A DNA stretch of 64,000 nucleotides from Flavobacterium odoriferum. Its GTDB lineage: Bacteria; Bacteroidota; Bacteroidia; Flavobacteriales; Flavobacteriaceae. Shown one piece after another: positions 7,374-16,800 of the stretch. The stretch lies in assembly GCF_025499515.1 (NCBI RefSeq), contig NZ_JAMKFA010000017.1, positions 41,248 through 105,247 on the forward strand. Reading direction: 5' to 3'. Under the pieces are notes generated by a model. It did not search any database. It was given only the letters and a program-made list of their open reading frames with translations, and was not told the origin of the DNA. Position 1 is the first letter of the stretch. Each line of letters begins with the position of its first letter. The position numbers and the translations under genes are program-made.

Positions 7374-8423
7374 ATGGTTAAAAAAGCAGAAAATATAATT
7401 GTTGGAATTTCGATTGGAGATTTAAATGGTATTGGAAGCGAGGTTATTTTAAAAACATTTGAAGATACTCGAATGTTAGAATTGTGTACGCCTGTAATTT
7501 TTGCGAATGTAAAAATCGTTTCTTTTTTAAAGAAAGAGCTAAAGTTAGATGTTGCTATTCATGGAATTGATAAATTAGAACAATTAGTTGTTGGGAAAAT
7601 CAATGTATTGAATGTTTGGCGTGAAGGTGTAAATTTAGAATTCGGGAAAAATGATGATGTTGTAGGAAGTTATGCTATAAAATCTTTTGTTGCAGCTACT
7701 AAAGCGCTAAAAGAAGGATTGGTTGATGTTTTGGTAACAGCGCCTATTAATAAGTATAATATTCAATCAGAAGAATTCAAATTCCCAGGTCACACTGATT
7801 ATTTAGATAAAGAGTTAGAAGGCGATGCGTTAATGTTAATGGTGCACGATGATTTACGTGTTGGATTACTTACTGATCATGTTCCAGTGAATGAAGTAGC
7901 GAAACATTTGAATGAAAAATTAATTTCGACTAAAATTAAAACCATCATTCAAACGTTGAAGCAAGATTTTGAAATTGAAAAACCAAAAGTGGCTGTTTTA
8001 GGATTGAATCCACATTCAGGAGATAATGGAGTTATTGGTCAAGAAGAGGAAAAAATCATCAAACCGGCCTTGAAAAAATTATTTGAAGCGGGAAATATGG
8101 TTTTCGGACCTTTTCCAGCGGACGGATTTTTTGGTTCAGCACAATATGAAAAATACGATGCGGTAATTGCAACTTATCATGATCAAGGATTGATTCCTTT
8201 CAAAACATTGTCGTTTGGTAACGGAGTAAATTACACAGCAGGATTAAATAAAATTAGAACTTCTCCCGATCACGGAACTGCATATGAAATTGCAGGTAAA
8301 GGAGTGGCTAATCACGAGTCATTTAAAGAGGCGGTTTATTTGGCAATTGATATTTATAACAAAAGAAATGACTATCAAGAGCTGATTAAAAACCCTTTAA
8401 AAACAAAAGAAAAACAGTTATAA
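7374..8423 (+). CDS. pdxA: 4-hydroxythreonine-4-phosphate dehydrogenase
   Basis: 349 residues, close to the family's usual size. It begins with GISIGDLNGIGSEV. The metal-site histidines are visible in FPGHTDYL, LNPHSGD and TYHDQGLIPFK, and the C-terminal RTSPDHGTAYEIAGK block is typical. It oxidises and decarboxylates 4-phosphohydroxy-threonine in pyridoxal 5'-phosphate synthesis. It is divergent from ribE and 81 bases upstream of the yceD gene, which has its own promoter. Confidence 0.94.
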   Translation: MVKKAENIIVGISIGDLNGIGSEVILKTFEDTRMLELCTPVIFANVKIVSFLKKELKLDVAIHGIDKLEQLVVGKINVLNVWREGVNLEFGKNDDVVGSYAIKSFVAATKALKEGLVDVLVTAPINKYNIQSEEFKFPGHTDYLDKELEGDALMLMVHDDLRVGLLTDHVPVNEVAKHLNEKLISTKIKTIIQTLKQDFEIEKPKVAVLGLNPHSGDNGVIGQEEEKIIKPALKKLFEAGNMVFGPFPADGFFGSAQYEKYDAVIATYHDQGLIPFKTLSFGNGVNYTAGLNKIRTSPDHGTAYEIAGKGVANHESFKEAVYLAIDIYNKRNDYQELIKNPLKTKEKQL

Positions 8424-8446
8424 ACAAAAAAATGTTCACAACTGGT

Positions 8447-8474
8447 TTGAATTTATAAATATTTTATATCTTTG
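8447..8474 (+). promoter_or_regulatory. Promoter of the yceD-rpmF-fabH-acc cluster
   Basis: TTG at 8447-8449 and TATCTTTG at 8467-8474 with a 17-base spacer, a Bacteroidota-type promoter, 30 bases before the yceD ATG. Confidence 0.6.
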
Positions 8475-8504
8475 CACACCTTTTAAAAAGGTAAAACTGT
8501 TGTT

Positions 8505-9044
8505 ATGAATGATTTAAAAGAATATTTAATACCATTCGTGGGATTAAAAATAGGGAAGCATCAGTTTGATTATCAAATAGATAATACGTTCTTTAAAAAC
8601 TTTGATTACGACGAATACAATGCCGTTTCAGTCAAAGTTGATATTGTTTTAGAGAAGAAAAGCACTATGCTTGAACTCGATTTTAAGCACAAAGGAACAG
8701 TAAATGTACCTTGCGATGTGTCTGGAGAAGAGTTTGATTTGCCAATTAAAGGAAAATTAAAACTTTTAGTTAAGTTTGGAGATGCCTTTAATGATGAGAA
8801 TGAGGAGTTGCTCATTTTGCCTCATGGTGAATTTCAAGTAAATGTAGCGCAATATATATATGAGTCTATTATATTGTCAGTTCCTTTACGAAGAGTACAT
8901 CCGGGTGTTAAAGACGGTTCTTTAACGGATGTAATTGAAAAATTGGAATCGCTTTCTCCAAAAGAAAACAAAAAAGAAGAAGAACAAAATAATGATATTG
9001 ACCCTAGATGGGAGAATTTAAAAAAACTATTAACGGATAAATAA
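8505..9044 (+). CDS. YceD/DUF177 family protein (23S rRNA accumulation factor)
   Basis: 179 residues. It has the DUF177 pattern: an N-terminal beta region, then NVPCDVSGEEFDLPIKG, an acidic stretch, and a C-terminal DPRWENLKKLLTD motif that is the usual end of this family. It lies immediately upstream of rpmF (9 bases), the conserved position of yceD in bacteria. YceD is implicated in 23S rRNA accumulation and early 50S assembly. The symbol is withheld because the Bacteroidota members are diverged. Confidence 0.85.
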   Translation: MNDLKEYLIPFVGLKIGKHQFDYQIDNTFFKNFDYDEYNAVSVKVDIVLEKKSTMLELDFKHKGTVNVPCDVSGEEFDLPIKGKLKLLVKFGDAFNDENEELLILPHGEFQVNVAQYIYESIILSVPLRRVHPGVKDGSLTDVIEKLESLSPKENKKEEEQNNDIDPRWENLKKLLTDK

Positions 9045-9053
9045 AATAGAACA

Positions 9054-9248
9054 ATGGCACATCCTAAGAGAAGACAGTCGTCTACAAGAAGAGATAAAAG
9101 AAGAACACATTACAAAGCGACAGTTGCTCAAATCGCAACATGTCCAATAACTGGTGAAGCACACTTATACCACAGAGCTTACTGGCATGAAGGTAAAATG
9201 TACTACAGAGGTCAAGTTGTAATTGATAAAAATGAAGCAGTAGCTTAA
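9054..9248 (+). CDS. rpmF: 50S ribosomal protein L32
   Basis: 64 residues beginning [20 protein letters not shown], the canonical L32 start. A single Cys ([14 protein letters not shown]) remains, so this is a zinc-free form without paired CxxC motifs. It follows yceD by 9 bases and precedes fabH, the classic order. An intrinsic terminator follows, so fabH probably also has its own promoter. Confidence 0.96.
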   Translation: MAHPKRRQSSTRRDKRRTHYKATVAQIATCPITGEAHLYHRAYWHEGKMYYRGQVVIDKNEAVA

Positions 9249-9270
9249 TTGCATCAGAGAAAAAATAGAG

Positions 9271-9299
9271 AAAACTCTCACATTGTGAGAGTTTTTTTG
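9271..9299 (+). terminator. Terminator after rpmF
   Basis: ACTCTCAC (9274-9281) pairs with GTGAGAGT (9285-9292) around a 3-base loop, followed by TTTTTT. Confidence 0.85.
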
Positions 9300-9415
9300 T
9301 TAAGTACCTATTTCGTTTATAATTAACAAAAACGAATAGGATTCGTTTGAAATTTTTTTTGTAATTTCCACCACTTTTTGAACCTTAAAAATTCAGAAGG
9401 AAAAATTAATCGAAG

Positions 9416-10411
9416 ATGAATAAAATAACAGCAGCAATTACGGCAGTAGGTTCTTATGTTCCCGACTTTGTTCTGTCGAATCAAGTATTGGAAACATTAG
9501 TAGATACTAATGACGAATGGATTACCACTCGTACCGGAATTAAAGAAAGAAGATTGTTAAAAGAAGAAGGCCAAGGTACTTCTTTCATGGCAATTAAAGC
9601 CGCTCAAAACTTATTAGAGAAAGCCAATTTAGATCCTAAAGATATCGATTTAGTGATTATGGCAACGGCAACACCAGATATGCCAGTAGCTTCAACTGGA
9701 GTTTATGTAGCTACACAAATTGGCGCAACAAATGCTTTTGCATTTGATTTACAAGCCGCTTGTTCGAGTTTCCTTTACGGAATGTCTGCAGCATCAGCTT
9801 ATATTGCATCTGGAAAATACAAAAAAGTTTTATTAATTGGTGCCGATAAAATGTCATCAATTATTGATTATACAGACAGAGCTACTTGTATCATTTTTGG
9901 TGATGGAGCAGGAGCCGTATTGTTTGAACCAAATACAGAAGGATTAGGTCTTCAAGATGAAATTCTAAAAAGTGATGGAATCGGAAGAGAATTCTTAAAA
10001 ATTGAAGCGGGTGGTTCTATTTTACCTCCTTCAGAAGAAACCGTTAAAAACAAACAACATTTTGTTTTCCAAGACGGAAAAACGGTTTTTAAATACGCAG
10101 TTTCTGGAATGGCTGATGTGAGTGAGAAAATCATGCAACGAAACAATTTATCTCACGACGATATCAATTGGTTAGTAGCGCATCAAGCAAACAGAAGAAT
10201 TATCGATGCTACTGCAAATCGTATGGAGTTAGACGAATCTAAAGTTCTAATCAACATTCAAAAATACGGAAATACCACTTCGGCAACCCTACCTTTATTA
10301 TTATCAGATTTCGAAAACCAATTGAAAAAAGGAGATAACATTATCTTTGCAGCTTTTGGTGGCGGATTCACATGGGGTGCTATCTATTTAAAATGGGCTT
10401 ACACTAAATAA
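9416..10411 (+). CDS. fabH: 3-oxoacyl-ACP synthase III (KASIII)
   Basis: 331 residues. The catalytic triad is visible: Cys116 in QAACSSFLYG, His in VAHQANRRI (about 256) and Asn in YGNTTSATLP (about 287). GDGAGAVLFEP and the C-terminal FGGGFTWGAIYLKW are typical. It condenses acetyl-CoA with malonyl-ACP to start fatty-acid synthesis; in Flavobacteriaceae it usually also uses branched primers. It is followed after 26 bases by accB. plsX, often found between rpmF and fabH elsewhere, is absent. Confidence 0.95.
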   Translation: MNKITAAITAVGSYVPDFVLSNQVLETLVDTNDEWITTRTGIKERRLLKEEGQGTSFMAIKAAQNLLEKANLDPKDIDLVIMATATPDMPVASTGVYVATQIGATNAFAFDLQAACSSFLYGMSAASAYIASGKYKKVLLIGADKMSSIIDYTDRATCIIFGDGAGAVLFEPNTEGLGLQDEILKSDGIGREFLKIEAGGSILPPSEETVKNKQHFVFQDGKTVFKYAVSGMADVSEKIMQRNNLSHDDINWLVAHQANRRIIDATANRMELDESKVLINIQKYGNTTSATLPLLLSDFENQLKKGDNIIFAAFGGGFTWGAIYLKWAYTK

Positions 10412-10437
10412 AAACAAACTAAACTAAATCAAATATT

Positions 10438-10923
10438 ATGGATATTAGAGAGATTCAAAACCTAATCAAATTTGTAGCAAAATCAGGAGCTACAGAAGTA
10501 AAATTAGAAATGGACGATTTTAAAATCACCATAAAAACAACTGCTGAAGGAACAGAAAGCACAACTACTTATGTGCAACAAATGCCAATGCAAGCTACAC
10601 CTCAAATGGTAGCACCTCAAGTAGTGGCACAACCAACTGTTTCTGACACAGTTGCTGCGCCAACATCAGACGATAACGCAAAATACATTACTGTTAAATC
10701 GCCAATTATAGGTACTTTTTATAGAAAACCAGCTCCAGATAAACCTATGTTTGTTGAAGTAGGGTCAACAATTGGAAAAGGAGATGTTCTTTGTGTAATA
10801 GAAGCAATGAAATTATTCAACGAAATTGAATCAGAAGTTTCTGGTAAAATTGTAAAAGTTTTGGTGGACGATTCTTCACCAGTTGAATTTGATCAACCTT
10901 TATTCTTAGTTGATCCATCTTAA
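10438..10923 (+). CDS. accB: Biotin carboxyl carrier protein of acetyl-CoA carboxylase
   Basis: 161 residues: an N-terminal helix region, a Gln/Pro/Ala-rich linker (about 45-80) and a C-terminal biotinyl domain (about 84-160). Biotin attaches to Lys125 in VIEAMKLFNE. It carries the carboxyl group between AccC and the carboxyltransferase. Together with fabH and accC it forms the fatty-acid initiation cluster. Confidence 0.95.
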   Translation: MDIREIQNLIKFVAKSGATEVKLEMDDFKITIKTTAEGTESTTTYVQQMPMQATPQMVAPQVVAQPTVSDTVAAPTSDDNAKYITVKSPIIGTFYRKPAPDKPMFVEVGSTIGKGDVLCVIEAMKLFNEIESEVSGKIVKVLVDDSSPVEFDQPLFLVDPS

Positions 10924-10925
10924 TA

Positions 10926-11006
10926 AAGTTAGAAGTTAGAAGTTGGAAGTTAGAAGTTTTCTTTCTTCATAATTGTCTAATTGACACATTGTCTAATTAT
11001 CTAATT
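10926..11006. repeat. Flavobacterial tandem heptamer block plus TTGTCTAATT repeats
   Basis: Five consecutive 7-base units of the AAGTTAG type (10926-10960) are followed by two exact copies of ATTGTCTAATT (10972-10982, 10988-10998) and a partial one. The block fills the accB-accC spacer. A related heptamer block lies at 47468-47495. Confidence 0.75.
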
Positions 11007-11014
11007 AAAAAAAC

Positions 11015-12361
11015 ATGTTTAAAAAAATATTAATTGCCAATAGAGGTGAAATTGCACTACGTGTAATTAGAACCTGTAGAGAAATGGGCATCAAAACGGT
11101 AGCGGTTTATTCAACAGCAGATGCTGATAGTTTGCATGTAAAATTTGCAGACGAGGCTGTTTGTATTGGGCCACCTCCAAGTAATTTATCGTACTTAAAA
11201 ATGTCTAATATTATAGCTGCTGCAGAAATTACAAATGCAGACGCTATTCACCCAGGTTACGGATTTTTATCTGAAAACGCTAAATTTTCTAAGATTTGTC
11301 AAGAACATGGTATTAAATTTATTGGAGCTTCTCCAGAAATGATTGATCGTATGGGAGACAAAGCATCTGCAAAATCAACCATGATTGAAGCTGGTGTTCC
11401 ATGTGTTCCAGGTTCTGAAGGTATTTTAGAAGATTTTGAACAAGCTAAAAAAGTAGCTAAAGAAATCGGTTATCCTGTAATGATGAAAGCTACTGCAGGT
11501 GGTGGTGGAAAAGGGATGAGAGCTATTTGGAAAGAAGACGAATTATTGAAAGCATGGGAAAGTGCTCGTCAAGAAGCAGCAGCAGCCTTCGGAAACGATG
11601 GAATGTATATGGAAAAGCTTATCGAAGAGCCTCGTCATATTGAAATTCAAGTAGTTGGTGATTCTTATGGAAAAGCGTGTCACCTTTCGGAAAGAGATTG
11701 TTCTGTACAACGTCGTCATCAAAAGTTAACAGAAGAAACTCCTTCACCTTTTATGACAGATGAATTACGTGAAAAAATGGGAACTGCTGCAGTTAAAGCA
11801 GCAGAATACATTAAATACGAAGGAGCTGGAACAGTAGAATTTTTGGTTGATAAACACAGAAATTTCTATTTCATGGAAATGAATACACGTATTCAAGTTG
11901 AACACCCAATTACGGAACAAGTTGTTGATTATGACTTAATTCGTGAACAAATAATGGTTGCGGCAGGAATTCCAATTTCAGGAAAAAACTATTATCCACA
12001 ATTGCACTCAATAGAATGTCGTATTAATGCTGAAGATCCGTATAATGATTTTCGCCCTTCGCCTGGTAAAATTACGGTTTTACATGCGCCAGGAGGACAC
12101 GGAGTGCGTTTAGATACGCATGTTTATGCAGGATATACAATTCCGCCTAATTATGACTCTATGATAGCTAAGTTGATTACAACCGCTCAAACCAGAGAAG
12201 AAGCAATTAACAAAATGAAGCGTGCGTTAGATGAATTCGTAATTGAAGGAATCAAAACTACAATTCCATTTCATAGACAATTAATGGATGAACCAGATTA
12301 TGTAGCTGGGAATTATACCACAAAATTTATGGAATCTTTCGTAATGAAAGAACAAGAATAA
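11015..12361 (+). CDS. accC: Biotin carboxylase subunit of acetyl-CoA carboxylase
   Basis: 448 residues, the usual length. It starts [20 protein letters not shown]. The ATP-grasp glycine loop GGGGKGMRA (about 164-172), the HIEIQVVGD strand, the [12 protein letters not shown] segment and [11 protein letters not shown] are all present. It carboxylates the biotin of AccB with bicarbonate and ATP. The spacer from accB carries repeats but no terminator, so cotranscription is likely. Confidence 0.96.
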   Translation: MFKKILIANRGEIALRVIRTCREMGIKTVAVYSTADADSLHVKFADEAVCIGPPPSNLSYLKMSNIIAAAEITNADAIHPGYGFLSENAKFSKICQEHGIKFIGASPEMIDRMGDKASAKSTMIEAGVPCVPGSEGILEDFEQAKKVAKEIGYPVMMKATAGGGGKGMRAIWKEDELLKAWESARQEAAAAFGNDGMYMEKLIEEPRHIEIQVVGDSYGKACHLSERDCSVQRRHQKLTEETPSPFMTDELREKMGTAAVKAAEYIKYEGAGTVEFLVDKHRNFYFMEMNTRIQVEHPITEQVVDYDLIREQIMVAAGIPISGKNYYPQLHSIECRINAEDPYNDFRPSPGKITVLHAPGGHGVRLDTHVYAGYTIPPNYDSMIAKLITTAQTREEAINKMKRALDEFVIEGIKTTIPFHRQLMDEPDYVAGNYTTKFMESFVMKEQE

Positions 12362-12364
12362 AAT

Positions 12365-12398
12365 AAAAAAAGCGATTTCAATTGAAATCGCTTTTTTT
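12365..12398. terminator. Bidirectional terminator between accC and the QueD-like gene
   Basis: A perfect 22-base palindrome (12371-12392, arms AGCGATTTCA / TGAAATCGCT) is flanked by A- and T-runs, serving both convergent genes. Confidence 0.88.
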
Positions 12399-12400
12399 AT

Positions 12401-12850
12401 TTAGTTATCTTCCGCATACCATTCGGCAAAAGAAGTTTCTGTTTCTTGAAGTTTTAATGAATGTAATTCGATGTTTTCGGGTAATAAGTTTTTAATTTTA
12501 TTAGAAAAATCAATTACCATATTTTCACTTGTAGGTTGATAATCTACTAAAATTACATCGTGACCTCTCGATTGAAGCTCGTTGGCTAATTCTATATGTG
12601 GTGTGTTTTTGTTGAAAACTGTTGCGTGATCAAAGACGTCAACAATTTGTTCTTTTACGATTTTTTTTAAATCACCAAAATCGATTACCATTCCATATTT
12701 TACATTATTTGTATCTGTAATAGGTCTACCAATAACTGTTACAGAAAGTTTGTAACTATGACCGTGGACATTTTTGCATTTACCATCATAGCCATATAAA
12801 GCGTGACCGGTTTCAAAGTTAAATTGTTTTGTAATTCTAATTTTTGACAT
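12401..12850 (-). CDS. queD: 6-pyruvoyl-tetrahydropterin synthase / 6-carboxytetrahydropterin synthase (QueD family)
   Basis: 149 residues. Zinc ligands His16 (ETGHAL), His29 and His31 (NVHGHSY) and the catalytic Cys25 (GKCKNVHGH) are visible, as are MVIDFGDLK, VFDHATVFN and QETETSFAEW. In bacteria this family usually makes 6-carboxy-5,6,7,8-tetrahydropterin for queuosine/7-deazaguanine. No other que gene is nearby, so a different pterin role is possible. It is last in a minus-strand run, 10 bases past the small membrane protein gene. Confidence 0.88.
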   Translation of the reverse strand: MSKIRITKQFNFETGHALYGYDGKCKNVHGHSYKLSVTVIGRPITDTNNVKYGMVIDFGDLKKIVKEQIVDVFDHATVFNKNTPHIELANELQSRGHDVILVDYQPTSENMVIDFSNKIKNLLPENIELHSLKLQETETSFAEWYAEDN

Positions 12851-12860
12851 AATTTACAAT

Positions 12861-13043
12861 TTATTGGTCAAGATTTTTTTCTTTTTTCTTAGCTCTATAA
12901 TATAAAAAATAAGCTAAGCCAGCTAAAACGGCAACAGGTACAAATGAACCAATTAATACACCAATTTGATATGTTCCGTCGGGGTCATTTTTTATTTTTT
13001 CTTCTATGTTTACTTGCTGTAATGCGATAATTAAACTTTTCAT
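12861..13043 (-). CDS. Small single-pass membrane protein, unknown
   Basis: 60 residues with one clear transmembrane helix (about 28-47, IGSFVPVAVLAGLAYFLYY) and a lysine-rich tail (RAKKKEKN). Its start overlaps the stop of the enoyl-CoA hydratase gene by 4 bases, so translation is probably coupled. I do not recognise a family. The overlap and position support a real gene. Confidence 0.65.
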   Translation of the reverse strand: MKSLIIALQQVNIEEKIKNDPDGTYQIGVLIGSFVPVAVLAGLAYFLYYRAKKKEKNLDQ

Positions 13044-13798
13044 TTCTTAAATTTTTCTAATGCTTGTTTGGTAAAGTTTGATAAAACTAATCGTCCAGAA
13101 ATTGAAGCTCTTTCATATAATAAGCTGTCCCAGTGGTTTGTTCCTTCCCAAAAAACTTTTTTCATTTCAACTAAAGCTTCTGGATTATAGGATGAAAGTT
13201 CAAGGGTAAAGTTTCTTAAATTTTCGTCTAACAATTCTATTGTTTCAAAAACTTCGGTAAATAAACCTTTTTCATTTGCCCATTGAGCCGTTTTCCATAA
13301 AGTAGGTGTAAGTGTCATTTCGGTAAAAGCTGTTTTTCCGATTTTTCTACTTACGGCAGGTTCAATTACAAAAGGGCCAATTCCAATAGCAATTTCTGAT
13401 AATTTTATGGCACTATTATTAGTTGCAAAAGTATGATCACATGCTGCAGCTAAACCTACACCACCACCAACTGCTTTACCATGAATTCTTCCAATAATTG
13501 GTTTTGTGCATTTTCGCATAGCGTTAATTACATTTGCAAATCCTGAAAAAAACAGATTTCCATCTTTTTCATTTGAAATTGAAAGCAGTTCATCGAAAGA
13601 GGCTCCTGCACAAAAGGCACCTGTTCCTTCGCTTTTTAAAATAATCACGGAAACGGTATCTAAACTACTTAAATAGTTAATTTCTGAAGTTAATTTTTGT
13701 AATAAATTACTCGGAAATGAATTGCTTGCTGGATGTGAAAAACATACCGTAGCAATTTTATTTTCATCAATTATAATTGAAAGATTTCCTAATTCCAT
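13040..13798 (-). CDS. Enoyl-CoA hydratase/isomerase family protein
   Basis: 252 residues. Crotonase-fold signatures are visible: the oxyanion-hole segments GAFCAGASFDEL (about 60-71) and GKAVGGGVGLAAACD (about 105-119), and the acidic position in LSEIAIGIGPF. The second part fits methylglutaconyl-CoA or enoyl-CoA hydratases in length but the substrate cannot be set. It is placed 2 bases downstream of the stop of a giant secreted protein gene, an odd pairing for a metabolic enzyme. Confidence 0.85.
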   Translation of the reverse strand: MELGNLSIIIDENKIATVCFSHPASNSFPSNLLQKLTSEINYLSSLDTVSVIILKSEGTGAFCAGASFDELLSISNEKDGNLFFSGFANVINAMRKCTKPIIGRIHGKAVGGGVGLAAACDHTFATNNSAIKLSEIAIGIGPFVIEPAVSRKIGKTAFTEMTLTPTLWKTAQWANEKGLFTEVFETIELLDENLRNFTLELSSYNPEALVEMKKVFWEGTNHWDSLLYERASISGRLVLSNFTKQALEKFKK

Positions 13799-13800
13799 TT

Positions 13801-16800
13801 TTATCTTTTTAAACTAAAGTGTGATTTAAACTCTTTTCTTTGGTTATTTTCAATGTATTCCACTTTAAACCAATAGTCGGTTGAAGGTAAAAGATTACCA
13901 TTAAATGTTCCGTCCCATCCTTGACCTTGAGCACTGAGTTGTTTTAAAAGTTTGCCATATCTATCATAAATAGAAATTAAACCCTCATATTCATTTGGTA
14001 AACGAATGTTCCAAAAATCATTATATCCATCACCATTAGGTGTGAAGTAATTTGGATAAGTGATAGTTTGCAATTCTTCAGAAAACAATATTCCACATCC
14101 TTGAATATCTCGAACATAAACAATATAGCTTCCATTTTGTAAGTCAGAAAATATTGGACTTGACTGCCAATTAATAGCATCGATACTGTACTCATAAATG
14201 CCGAATCCACCTGTAGCAATAGCTTCAATCGTTGCCAAACCACTTGAAAATGCTGGTGTAATTAAATTGGCTTCAAATGTTTCTGGTTCAGATGAAAAAG
14301 TAGTAGTAATTGAATCGAAATTAACACAATTTGTGTCGGTATTTGTAACAATTACTGAGAATGTTCCGCCAGAAGTAATATCAAATAAAGGTGAATTTCC
14401 ATTTGGATTTGTTGGTGTCCATTGATACGAATAATTGCCAGATGTTGCAGGTGTTGCATCTACAGTTTGTAAACCTAATCCTGTTATTGGATCAATGCAT
14501 AAAACAAAATCTAAACCTAAATTAATGTCTGGTAATGGGTTTACAATTAATTGTATATACGGGCCAACACCAAAACACTCATTATTTAATTCACTATCTA
14601 TTCTTGCCCAAACTATTTGAGAATTTGGTATAATATTTCTATAATTTGTAATGTTTGTAATTGCATTTATTTCGGCTAATGCATCGCTTTCATTTTCATA
14701 AAATGTTACCACTAAAGGTTGACTTGTTGAGAAAAATGATAATAAATTTTCTATTGCATTTTCAGCTAAAATAGGGCTGTCTAAATTAAAATAGTCATAT
14801 CCATCAACATCAGTGTCTGTTGAACTAATATAATCGTCACATTCATAAATGGTAAAAAGATGTGTTGAAGGTATTGTGGTTGTAGAAACAATTAAATTTA
14901 CTAAAGAAGTTCGTATACATCCATTCGGATTTGTAATTCTTGCCCAAACCTGTGTTCCATTAGGGGCATTAAAATTTAATTCATTTACAATTAAATCAGT
15001 GTTATTCTGTGCTCCAAATAGGGTATTATGATAGGTATAAGTATTTGTAGTTTCTGAGGATATGATTGTATTTGCTTCTGTTAAATTAAAATCTGTAACA
15101 GCATCATTGTCGGTATCACACTGTTTAAGAGTTATTGTTGAGCTTACTGTTGGAAGCGAATAAACAACTAAATTAAAATTAGTTATAGCAAAACAATTAG
15201 TAGTGTTATTTGTTAATCTAGCATAAATTATTCTATCATTAGTTAAAATTGTTGTTATTCCTCCAATTCCGTTTTCTGCATCAGTAATAGAAGTGTGATA
15301 GGTTACAGTTATTCCAGTTTGTCCATTTAATATTTCTGCGGTTTTAGATGTAAGATTAAAAGTTGCTATACCATTTGTATCATTTCCATCTAAATTGTTA
15401 TCACAGATAGAATAGTTTGTGATAGCATATACTATTGGGGCAGGGTTATTAGTAACAGATATAGACGCCGATATTTCATTGCATGCATTTACTGCAGGAA
15501 TAATATAGCTATAGGTGCCTCCTAAATCAACATTTGGATTGAAAACACCTGTTCCTGATGATAGTGCTGGAGACCAATAACCACCAACTTCAGCATTGCT
15601 TCCTAGAAGTGGAAATAAATCGAACGAAGAATTGTTATTACAAACAGTTATGCTATTATTATTTCCTGCATTATTGGCCTGTTGAATAGTTACACTTACA
15701 TCAACGTCTACAATATCGCATGTTGAGATATAACTATAATTATATACTCCAGCTATATCAATATTTGGGTTAAATATATTGGTTCCACTAGCTAAAGGTG
15801 GATTCCAAGTACCTCCAGGCTCAGGATTACCTTCTATTTCATCCAATAAATCTATAGAATTATTTGAGCAAATAGTAACATCAGTATCTCTAGGGGTACT
15901 TCCAAATCCAGAATAGTATCCTCCAAATCCAGCAAATCCGCTAAACCCAAAAACACCAACGGCAAGTGGTCCTGTAGATTCTATTTTGGCATTACCTGTA
16001 ATATCAGGAATACGATATGTTACCCAATCAGAATTTCCTACAACTGATTGCGGTAAAGCTGTTGTAGCTACATCATTAATAGTAACTGTAGCTCCTGTAT
16101 ATGTAACAGCTATGACATCACCAAAATACTCATTTGTTCCAATAAAATTAATTTTTGGGATTAAGTCTACTTTTCTTTGAAAAAAACAACTTAAAGGAGG
16201 TATGAAGTTTAATCCTGAGGTAGCATCACTAATATCTCCAGCAATAATTTGATATAAATAGATAGGTTTATCACTAGTGATATACATATTCTGATTATTT
16301 ATCCCTTGATAGTTAGAAGTTGGAATTAAAAAATAGTCACCTGCATTAATTATTGTTATTGGAGTTGTGCTCCCATTTACGTATACTGAAGTGTTATCTT
16401 CTGTTGCTATTACTAATGGTAGTTCTGTATTTGAGCTTCCATTTCCTTTGACAACAATATATTCTGAACCAACCTCTGCAATTGGAACAATTTGATCGAG
16501 ATTAAAATCTTGACCTTCTTCTTGAGTAGCCATTCCTGCCAATGCATTTCCAGTATTAACAGCAATGTTTTTATCCGATTCAACTAAAGCTCCTACAAAG
16601 CCTGATAAATTATTTCCAACATCTGTGTAGCCAGAAAGAATAACGGTTTCTCCTGCGTTTAGTGTGAAAGTTTGACTATCTAATGTTATTGGCCCAATTG
16701 AAGAGACAAACTCAACATTTATATCATAATCAGAAATTGTAACAGTTGTATTATTTTCAGTTGCCATAAAACTTGAAACAAAGTTTCTTGTTGAGCCAGG

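Noticed and set aside
7316..7375. 20-codon N-terminal extension of ribE
   Set aside because: It crosses both promoters; MFTGIIE is the family start.
10926..11006. CRISPR array
   Set aside because: Units are 7 and 11 bases without spacers of constant size; no cas genes in the window.
14198..16180. Several plus-strand frames inside the giant secreted protein gene
   Set aside because: They are antisense shadows of a repeat-rich gene with no own signals.
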